From assembly GCA_930367205.1 (NCBI GenBank), contig OV884009.1, forward strand, positions 95,253,189 to 95,317,188: a stretch of DNA of 64,000 bases, written 5' to 3'. The position numbers and the translations under genes were made by a program. Positions 55,414-64,000 of this stretch are shown piece by piece; position 1 is the first letter of the stretch; the number at the start of each line of letters is the position of its first letter. The notes under the pieces are model-generated. The model made no database searches. It was not told the DNA's origin and worked only from the letters and a program-made list of their open reading frames with translations. The stretch comes from Acanthosoma haemorrhoidale (taxonomy: Eukaryota > Arthropoda > Insecta > Hemiptera > Acanthosomatidae).

Positions 55414-57780
55414 AAAAATACGTTGTATTTTCCAGTAAATATAGAAGATAAAGTGTACACAACAAATGGAATAGAATCGACATATGTACATCTTATCACC
55501 AACAGCCATTATTTTTGTATGTTTTTAGTGCAGATCTTATTGCGGTAGAGCCATCACCAGGTGGATACTGTTTTGTTGTCCTCATAAATAGTTGGTGAAT
55601 TGATAAACTAACTATATGGACCGTTTATTTTAAAAGTGGTGCAACTTCATTTATAAAAAAAAATGAGAAATCACATAATTTACTTATAATTTAATGAGCA
55701 ATATTTATTCCTAAGCAATTCACAGTTAGTATTTTAAAATATCCTTTGATCTATTCAATTCGTCAATAAATAAAATTGTGTAACGATTGAAAGTGGTGTA
55801 AGTCCATTTTCGTTAGAAAATCTAATTATGCACTTATTAGAGAGGAGTAAAACTAAAACGATTATCAGCAAAAACGTAATGTAATGGAAATAGATGGAAT
55901 AAAAAGTTCTATCCATAGAAGAGCAGAGGCAACAGTTATAATATTGAGTGTAATGTCACGAGAATTTGTCTAATTCCAAATCATCAAAATGTTTGTGTAA
56001 AATGAATTCTTACAATCAGTATTAGTTTGACCGTATCGAAGTGATGACCTGAGATTTAAATTTAATAAACTATTTCTTACAATTATTTACTTTCTATAAA
56101 TGGATAATTCCATATTAACATCAAGGGAGATAGTGATACCGATAGTATGTAATGATAAATCATTATTTTGGTATAGTTAAAGATATTTATTTTATTGTAA
56201 ATATTATTACACAGAAATCGAATTTAATAATTATGAACTCTATTTATGATCCAGAAAGAATATATTATTTTAGTTAAATTTAAGTAAAAGTCATTTATGT
56301 AATCAAATTACATATTTCTAACTTCGTTAAAACATTACCAATCTTAATACAATTTATTTATATTACACCCCATATCCAGATGGTTTATATTTTTGTTTCG
56401 TGTAACGGTTGTTATTTAGGTGGTGACGAAGATTCTTACACCTACCCCTGAAGCCCGCGATAGTTGAAAGCCGAACATTAGTTTATAACTTTGATGGTAA
56501 TCCTCCTTTGTGTTACACGAGCAAGGGTAGACCTCTACATGTCCTACAAAACGTAAGTTGAGTTCCTGATCGTAATTTGTAATAATTCTCACCAGCGAAA
56601 AGTATTACCATCACAAGTTTATAACGATAAAAGTTTGTGAGAAAATGTAATCGGGCAAATGTTGATTCAGTGAATTATTCAGCATGTCGGAGATCAGAGG
56701 AAACTGTCTGGTAGGGAGGTGGTCTCCACACACTCCGCCACTCCCATTCCACCTCGATTGATGTGCACACCTCATTCTTTTTTTAGGTTTAAACGTTGTC
56801 AACTGCATCTTCCTCGACCCGTGACCACTACGGCCCTTGCTTGCCACCGAAGTGGCATGCTAGTAGTGGGTTGATGAAAAGGTAAGTGGAAATGTTTAAA
56901 CCTATGTAAATGAATGTGGGGGCGCACATCCACCAAGTCACGCTATCAACACCTGTCGAAAACCGTTTCTCACCGTTTTTTTTCTCGTTCAAGACCTGTG
57001 TTAACAACACGTCTTGTTGGTGTAAACTATTACGAAAGACGACCAGGAATTTAACTTGCGGTTTGTAAGCCTTGTCGAGATCCACGCTTGCTTGTAGAAC
57101 AAGGACGAATTACCATATGAGTCATGTACTAATTCCTGGCTTTCATTGCAGCTACTATCGTGGACTTCAAGGGTAAATGGAGAATCTTCGTGTTAGTAAC
57201 ATGAAAACTTAAAAAAATATAAACTATCAGGATTTGGGGTCAGTAATACACACCCTTACTTCCTAGCAGAACATATGCAGTTTATTTTGCCATTCTCTAT
57301 GTCCCATCAAGCTAAAGGAAACATTGAGCCTTCAGGGAATCAAAACCTGGCTTTAACAGAAGAACGTGACAATCAAAACATAGAGCAAGGTACGATTGAA
57401 AGGTTCTAATCTATGGTGAAGACCAGATGCTTCGTGTCCGGTGGAAACCAACCCTCTCATGGGTGTTAAGGAACATCCAACACCTAGTGGTGGGAAACAA
57501 ACAAAACAAGTTTAACGTGCAGAAAACCATTTACTTTATTCACCGAGCAGAAATCAAAGCGATGTAAAATCGAAGTGACTTCATTCTCGAGGCCGTAAAT
57601 GAATCGACCTTCCAATATCCAAGCACCGAACATAACAAATGCCTTTTATCTCTCTTAAGGATGACATCGATGTACATTTTCTATTAAGTCTGTGCCAGAC
57701 ATGTGTCCTACTTCTTTGAGGTGTCTATCACTACTTCTTCGTTCATGATACCAAGTATACCACTTATGTGTATCGGGGTC
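55414..57780. other. Unassigned sequence
   Basis: Overlapping minus-strand frames at 57085-56611 (start MDLDKAYKPQVKF) are open but match nothing I know. GC content rises locally around 56700-57100 and 57370-57500. Confidence 0.35.
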
Positions 57781-57789
57781 GTGAAACGT

Positions 57790-57950
57790 AAAAAAAAGAA
57801 TAAGTAAGGAACGAAATAACACTCTTGAAGGCTGGTTAAGAACTGGCTTTATTCAAATTATAATCCTCTACGTATGTATTCACAATGTTTATCAAGGTAG
57901 TTTGGAATTAGTGGCTACTCCCGTAGGTCACATCTTAACTCCCCCCTGCC
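57790..57950 (-). mobile_element. Polypurine tract and LTR start of the minus-strand gypsy element
   Basis: On the minus strand, GGCAGGGGGGAGTT (57950-57937) is followed by TGTGACC at 57932, a PPT and LTR start. An AATAAAGCCAGTT segment (about 57855-57843) is shared with the LTR at 1578-1590. The LTR end is unclear. Confidence 0.6.
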
Positions 57951-58194
57951 AGTTTACGAACATCCTCGTAAACTCAAAACAAAAACAAAAATAAATTCTA
58001 CATCTTTGGTTCAAAATAAAATAAACAAAATTACAGCTTCCTCTATATACACAACTAACTTAATCTAGAATTTTACCTAATACACAAAGAATAAACTAGG
58101 GTAATTTACCCAAAACTCTATATACAAAAATAAAATATATATTGCTCTATTCTAGAAAAACGTAACATAACATGATGGTAATTAAAATACACTC

Positions 58195-59324
58195 TTATGG
58201 TCTGGCTTCTCCCACCGGAAACTTAAGTTGCTCGATATGTACAGTTCTCCGTTTCCTGGGTCCAGCCAGACTCTGAACGGTGAGAAGATTGTGTTCCCTA
58301 ATCGTAATCACTTTGAACGGACCCTCATACCTCAGAACTTCCTTTGCACGATTCGACAGGATCTTCCTGTAAACAATAGTACCTATCCTAACGGTACCCA
58401 TAATATCTCTTACTCCCTCGCTACTCTCTTGCTTTTCTCCGCGACCATTCGCACATACGATTTCCCCCGCAGTTTCTCGAGCTCTACTCTATTTGAGGTT
58501 AGCTGTTCCGCCATGCTCTCGTCTACAATCGTCTCTCCCTCGTTCCTCCTTCGTGCGCGTAAACCAAAAAGAGCTTCGAACGGGGAAAACCCAGTGGCCA
58601 TATGAATAGAATGATTATACGCTGCTATGGCTCGGGGCATCGCCTCATCCGCTTCCAACCCTTTATTGGCATGGAAAACTCTGAGATGTTGTCCCAACGT
58701 ATTGTGGAGCCGTTCGATCCCTCCCCTACTTTTGGGATGACCGGGCGTATTCAAATGCCATGTAACCCCTAACCGTTTCATCTCTTGTCTCAACTGAGCA
58801 TTATCGAATTCTCTGCCTCCATCCGAGGAGATCGTATCTGGGACTCCGTAGAATTGATACCAAGTTTGGAGGGCGCCACTCACCGCCGCTGCCGATTTCT
58901 CCTTCACCGGGTGGGCCATGGCTGTTTTGCTAAATATATCCACCACCGTCACCCACTTAAAGCCTCTCCACGTAAAAGTGTCTATCTGCAGGTCTGTTAA
59001 TGGTGCTGTAGGAGTACCCGTCTCCGTTTGTAACCCTACCGGAGGATGGCGGTCATACTTTGTAGTATGGCAAATGACGCATTCTCTCACGATCTCTTCC
59101 ACCGTTTTTCGCATCCCTACCCAATAGTATTTCCTTTTTAGTGCCGCCAACGTCTCATTGATCCCCCGGTGGCTCGTCTTCCCTTGATGGTATGCGCTCG
59201 TTACGTCCTTTTGCTGTTCCTGATCACTAATGGTCTCTACCATATAGCGGCATCGTATGAATGTTCTGTCCATCCCTATCTTTTCATACCTCCACAAGTT
59301 ACGTAACTTTATTCCATTCACCAC
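58195..59324 (-). pseudogene. Gypsy integrase, complete core, one frameshift
   Basis: The main frame (59324-58410) has the HHCC finger (YHQGKTSH and ECVICHTTK: His46, His52, Cys82, Cys85, counted from its first codon). The catalytic triad follows: LQIDTFTWRG (Asp115), ISSDGGREF (Asp168) and HPKSRGGIERLH (Glu204), a D,D35E spacing with all residues intact. Near 58405 a one-base change ends the frame (VARE-stop). The GPY/F module continues in another frame (58401-58195: GTIVYRKIL, RYEGPFKVI, VHIEQLKFP). The first codon is GTG, so the frame is an internal part of pol and not a separate gene. Confidence 0.9.
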
Positions 59325-59332
59325 TCATTCAT

Positions 59333-60290
59333 TCACCATTCACGCACAAACCTTTGTAAGTCCCCTGACGCTTCTCCCACCTCCGTCTCGACCATGTTCA
59401 CTTGTAGAGCACGAGATAGCCAGTCAGCGACAACGTTATCTTTTCCTGGTTTGTACACCACTTCCAGGTTGTACTGACTTAGAATCTCCTTCCATCGCGT
59501 GACTCGAGCCGAGGACTCCTTCAGATTACCCACCCACAACAAAGGACGATGATCAGTATGTACTTTAAACCGCCGTCCAAATACATATGGTCTAAAGTGT
59601 TGCACTGCCCACACGATTGCTAACAGTTCGCGTTCGAGTGCGCTGTAACGAGATTCCGCATCCGTAAGTCTCCTGCCCGCGTATGCCACGGGTCTTTCCC
59701 CCTTCTCGCTTTCCTGTGATATGACCGCCCCCAGTGCATATTCGCTGGCATCCGTCGTGATCGAAAATGTCTTCGCGAAATCTGGGAATGCGAGGACTGG
59801 TTTCGTTTGCAACCTCATCATACATTTCTGTATATTCGTTTCGATCTCTGGCGTAATCCTAACTGTGCGTCCCTTTCTCAATAGTTCGTTGAGAGGAACC
59901 ATACTTTCGGCCATCTCCGGTACGAATCTGCGGTAATAATTTAAGGTTCCTAACAACCTCCGGATCCCCTTCACATCGCTCGGAATTACCATTTTCCCGA
60001 TAGATTCGACTTTTTTTCCATCTGGTCTTACCCCTTCTTCCGAAATCACGTGTCCCAGAAAACTAATCTGTCTTTGTCCCAGTATCGACTTTTCTTGTGA
60101 TAATTTCAACCCGAACTGGCGTATCCTGTTGAAGACTTGACGCAAGTCCTCTAGATGACTTGACTCTGACTTGCTAAATACCAGGAGATCGTCCATATAA
60201 ACTGACCATTGTTTTGTAGAATCGTAGGGAGATGGCACCGCAAGTGTAACTGCTGGTCGACTATTTAAGTTGCTCCTCCCTTCAGAAATA
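59333..60290 (-). pseudogene. Gypsy reverse transcriptase (C-terminal half) and RNase H
   Basis: The frame to TGA at 59335-59333 holds VYMDDLLVFSKS (catalytic YMDD, residues 14-17 of the open piece), LGHVISEEGVRPD (thumb), LLGTLNYYRRFVP, then RNase H with TTDASEYALGAV (Asp163), ALERELLAIVW and VHTDHRPLLW (Asp229), and the KDNVVADWLSR end. The protein breaks off just upstream of YMDD (about 60240-60290), so fingers, protease and gag are missing. A short repeat of GTGAATG lies at the junction with integrase. Confidence 0.9.
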
Positions 60291-61029
60291 ATATTTTCTG
60301 AATAGGGGGGGGATATTGATATTTTATTTTAAAAATCATCTGAAGTAAGATGTTTGAAATGTTAAGGATGGGGAAGTTTTCTTGGAGATTTAAAAAACGT
60401 TTGCTCTTACACATGGTCTCAATGGGAGTATATTTTAAAAATCCCACAGCGTATTCTTGATCAGGAATAACCAACTAAACATAACATTTCACAGGGAGAG
60501 AACAGGGAAAAGGTTACTTGTAACAGTTATATTTGATAACATTTCTATTCTTCCATTCTGATCAAGAATCTATCGTTGGAAACTCTAAATTCGCTATTTT
60601 TTTCCTTTTGAATAAAACCTATTCTCAATAATTTTCAAATTATGCTGGTTAGCCGCTGGTGGGTATTCCGAAACAATTTAAATCTGAAGTGTTCAATTTT
60701 TTTCCTAGTGCATGGGTGTTAGAAAATGGTGGCAACCTATAGATAGCCAACTCCTTAAACGCAAAAATGAACCAGTCTCTACCCTTTTTTGTCGAAATGG
60801 TCAGGTTATAAAATTTTCTCAGAAACCAGACTAATTAAGAAAATTTAATGCCTATGATTACAGTTAGTAGATTTGGCAGTCGTAGTGTGGGGGGGGGGGG
60901 GTTACCTGGTGACCGCTGCTTCGGGTTTGTGTGGCACCCCAGTTGTGGTTAAATGTTATAAAGTCTTAAATGATTTCACTATTTGATTATATATGAAGTT
61001 TTTAACTTAATTTTTTTTTTTTTTTTTTG
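60291..61029. other. Unassigned flank with poly-G and poly-T runs
   Basis: Poly-G at about 60889-60901 and poly-T at 61010-61028. The poly-T may be the poly-A tail (minus strand) of the LINE on its right. Confidence 0.45.
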
Positions 61030-61600
61030 TCACGGAAAGGCCTTAAAGACCACGCGAATATTATTACTTTCGGTTCTTTTCTTGTTTTGGTTTTTCCTTT
61101 CCTTCCATTTCTCTCTCATCATCTCTACGTGCTTTATTTTTCTTTCTTCGGTCCACGCGACTCCCTTTTTCGATTTTTTCTTTCCCACAAGAACCTTGAT
61201 TTCTCTCAGTCTTTTCCTATATCTTTCTCCGTCCTGACAATCCTGGTCCGTTATTCCTAGTCTTTCAGTTTCTTCCTTCATCTGCTTGGTGTATCCCCCT
61301 GAGCTTTTGTATCCTTGGGTTTTCTGGAATATTTCCTTGTTTAGTCTTTCCGGGGCCATTCTTACCACATGTCCGTGGAATTTCAGTCTCCTGATCCTTA
61401 TGTCCGTTTCTAGGTCTTTTGTGTCTTTGAAGTTTTCTTGGTTGGATCTCAGTCTGTATCCTTCTTGTGTCTTTTTGGGGCCGTAGATCCTTCGTTCTAT
61501 TCTCAGTAGTTTCTCTAGACTGGGGAGGCATGAGGTTTCCGTCCCATATAATATTACCGGTTTAACGACTGTGTTGTAGTGTCTTACTTTCGCTTTAGTG
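61030..61600 (-). pseudogene. RTE-like LINE C-terminus, long open frame
   Basis: About 190 codons are open from the truncated left end (near 61600) to a stop at 61030: VILYGTETSCLPSLEKLL, LRIERRIYGPKK, RRLKFHGHVVRMAPERLNK, then a Lys/Glu-rich tail to VVFKAFP. YGxE, LRxxERRI and GHVxRM are the standard post-RT blocks of these LINEs. No stop or frameshift lies within the piece, so it is a younger insertion than its neighbours. A run of A (poly-T on plus) follows. Confidence 0.8.
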
Positions 61601-61604
61601 GACA

Positions 61605-61829
61605 GGTCTCCAAAATTTCCAGAATGGGATCATGCGAAAAGTGGTCCGACATACCTCTCTCGAGATGTTGAAGAACGCTGACCTGCACCCGTTGCTTGGT
61701 ATGCCGTCGGTGGGTGAGTTCATCCGCCGGAAATGCATCAAGTTTTTTGACTCGTTGCAGCACCTAACCAACCCAGTGTTTAACACAATGACACCACCAC
61801 CCCTCCCGCATCGACTTAAATTGTATTAA
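61605..61829 (+). pseudogene. Jockey-type LINE C-terminal end
   Basis: The frame from about 61632 reads MLKNADLHPLLGMPSVGEFI, then KFFDSLQHLTNPVFNTM, and ends with a stop at 61827-61829. The N-x-xLHxxLGxPxxxEFI...FFxxLxxHxNPL pattern is the jockey C-terminus. It begins where the minus-strand LINE ends. Confidence 0.7.
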
Positions 61830-62094
61830 TTCGTTTTACATGTTTTAGTACTTTTTCCTGCCTTCAGAATGACAAAATAAATTGCTGAAATAGCTTGCTA
61901 TTTACAAAAAAAATTGTGGCGTGAAAGAATTGTAGTTTACTCCTTCATATAGAATATCATAATGTCAGCTCTTCAAGTTACACATTAGTGTTCGTAATGA
62001 TTGCAAAAGTATAGAATGCTGAAAGCCGTAGAACTTACAATCCTTTCTGAAGGTTACATCTTTTAATTTTTATTCATTCATCCACTGCACTTAG

Positions 62095-63560
62095 GTCGTT
62101 GAGCCCAGCCTGGCCAACAATCCTCTGCCCCTCATTTCTGTCCAATGCAAATTTTCTCCATCTTTCCAGGTCACCCTCCATATCATACAGCATCTATCTC
62201 TGTGTGTTGACTTCATTTTCCTCTTCACATGTCAATCAGCTTTGTATTCTTTCTGATCCTACTATGACCCTGCTTAAATATGCGGCATACATTTTTTTAA
62301 AGGATTTTTTATGTCTCATTGAAGTCTTTCTTGGGTTAGTACTCAGGTTTCACTGGTGTGCGTTACAACTCGGTGTATTATGGTCTTGTACACCATTATC
62401 CGGGTTTTCCTCGGAAGTGTTCTAAAATTAGAGAACTTTTGTAAGGTGTAGTTTCCCTCAGCTACCCTAGCTCTAATTACCTCAATGACCTCATTTTTCT
62501 CATTAATTAGTGCTCCCAGGTATTTTTAATCCCACTGATTGTTTTCTTCGTTGAGGAGAATTTCTGGTCATTGAATGGTAGTCCTCTACTTCTAGCTGCC
62601 CCTTTAAATTCCTTGACTCCCCCTGACAAAACTGGCAATGCTCTTGTCGAGATGGCTTCGTCATCCGCGCATGCATTTGGCATTTGGCACATGCTACATA
62701 CTTTGGGTGAGCTTATTACTGATATTGCCTCCAGAGTTTGTACGGGTCGATCTTTGAACTCCTTCCGTGGTGCAGTCGAACAAGGCAGCTGCTGCTGGGT
62801 CACATCAGACCACCGTTCACTGTGAACGGTTTTCTTTGGTTTTGGGTTAAGGTACAAAATACCCTAGCAGACGTGTTCACTTTATCTCCCTCTCTTGCAA
62901 TAGTGTGTTCCGATCTAGGCTACTGTGTGCCTGCTTCAGGCCAATGAATAGATAGTGTAGGTCCTTATCAACTCCCTGGTCTTCTCAACCATTTGTCTGA
63001 AAGAGAAGATACTGTCAACTGATGACTTACCTCTGCTAAAACCACTCTGAATTTTACCTAACACGCTCTTGGCACATTTAGTAACTGTCCTGGTAATTAT
63101 TATTGTTATCACTCTCGGTAGTTTTATAAAAGTCTATCCCCCCTGTCCCAGTAAATGTGACCCCCCCCCCTATTCAGGGGGGCTACGTATCAACTATTGA
63201 TTGCCTACCTATCAATTTAAGGTGGCCTTCCTCATCCTTTAAGACCTCTAACCTTGTATCTTCCTTCGCTTGGGCTTTGATGTCCTTTTTACCTCTGTAA
63301 AATTTAGTGTTTCGCTCTTAGTTTTCATCACAGAGTTTTCTCAACTTGTCTTGCTAATATTGCCTCTTTGACGGCGTATGCTTTTAGCAGAACGTCTTGC
63401 CTCCGTGTGGTGCCCAGGAGTGTTCGTAGTACACCCCTGAAGCATCGTTATCCACGATTTATTTAAATAGCTTCCTGGCATCTATTATCTTACTATTTAA
63501 TTCTCCACGTTTTAGGCTTTGCTCCCAGGATCTCCTCTGCTGTTTTTAGAATTTTTTTTT
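62095..63560 (-). pseudogene. RTE-like LINE reverse transcriptase, broken
   Basis: Minus-strand motifs in order from right to left: VLKDEEGHLKLI near 63240, GKIQSGFSRGKSSVDSIFSF near 63030, an FIGLKQAYDSIDR-like block near 62940, a CADDEAISTRALPVLSGG block (YADD with the Tyr changed) near 62660, AARSRGLPFNDQK near 62590, and a final WRVTWKDGENLHW-type region near 62150. Frames change many times. Its poly-G/C runs near 63160 are probably mutational. Confidence 0.75.
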
Positions 63561-64000
63561 TTTCATTAAAATTCATCTACCAGGTTTTCTATCTATTCAA
63601 TCTACCAAAATTGAGCGTGCTTTTCACGTTTCTCTAACTTTTGGCACAGATTTTTAATTTTTATTTCCTTGTTTTTTATAAGAAGGCTAAATTATAGGAC
63701 ACAGTGATTACTTCTACCTGTTTAAAAATAATATCTGTTTGTTCAACTTCGTGGACAAAATAGATTTTAGTATATATTGTGTATATAGTGTATATTATCA
63801 AAATATGACGAAACATTTTTTAAATGATAGTGGGAAATATTTAGTTTGTCTAATGATATATAGTGGCACAAAATTGCCTCATATCTCAAATTGAGTTACC
63901 TTTAGGAGCAAAAATAAATGTTATTTTACCTTGAAGGTTTTTCAATAGGATGCTTTTGAATTAGTTTCCTAGATTTATTTAATTATTTTATCGGCCAAAC
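63561..64000. other. AT-rich right edge, nothing recognised
   Basis: Low-complexity T-rich sequence; no feature supported. Confidence 0.4.

Noticed and set aside
56611..57085. Overlapping minus-strand ORFs as a gene
   Set aside because: Two frames overlap without a known domain or supported splice sites.

Overview
This is eukaryotic DNA, AT-rich and densely packed with decayed transposons; an insect (or other arthropod) is most likely. Reasons: the repeat set (jockey/CR1-like and RTE-like LINEs, several Ty3/gypsy LTR families, mariner, Tc1-like, pogo/Tigger and Harbinger-type DNA transposons), short exons with canonical gt/ag splice sites, kilobase introns, and many (AT)n/(GA)n tracts. The species cannot be named from the sequence. 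Nothing prokaryotic is present, so operons, ribosome binding sites and CRISPR do not apply.

The one host gene I recognise is on the minus strand: the 5' part of GCN2 (EIF2AK4), the eIF2-alpha kinase that senses uncharged tRNA. Six exons (36645-36595, 21004-20841, 15964-15829, 12281-12162, 8111-7990, 5499-5436) join with matching phases. They encode the N-terminal RWD domain (the GCN1-binding module) followed by a charged, probably helical linker. The kinase, HisRS-like and C-terminal domains are not in the window and should lie beyond its left edge. The introns (15.6, 4.9, 3.5, 4.1 and 2.5 kb, plus an open last one) are filled with transposon debris.

Layout. 1-5.0 kb: end of one gypsy element and its LTR, a minus-strand retroelement remnant, and a second gypsy element (gag, protease, integrase, with reverse transcriptase deleted) bounded by a direct repeat. 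5.4-36.6 kb: GCN2 exons and introns, containing many pieces of one LINE family, two different Tigger/pogo transposons, a foldback Tc1-like palindrome (16.79-18.20 kb), a gypsy integrase plus LTR, a diverged tandem repeat (25.4-26.4 kb), a GC-rich LTR-like block (29.5-30.25 kb) and a nearly complete mariner (30.8-32.1 kb). 37.2-40.1 kb: a deleted Tc1-like element, an LTR with a triple internal repeat, and a minus-strand cassette of three small ORFs that resembles part of a Maverick/adintovirus-type DNA element, with a repeated hairpin motif upstream. 40-57 kb: LINE fragments (RTE-like, jockey, one with RNase H), a tRNA-like sequence, a mariner end and a Harbinger fragment, separated by sequence in which I recognise nothing. 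57.8-60.3 kb: a minus-strand gypsy copy (RT palm, RNase H, complete integrase core) related to the element at 1.4-5 kb. 61-63.6 kb: three LINE pieces.

The best candidates for something new are the 38.4-40.1 kb cassette with its hairpin repeats, the Tc1 foldback element whose arms meet at a GAGCTC palindrome, and the two same-orientation LINE copies flanking one frame-neutral GCN2 exon. All similarity statements come from reading translated motifs by eye; no alignment or database search was run.
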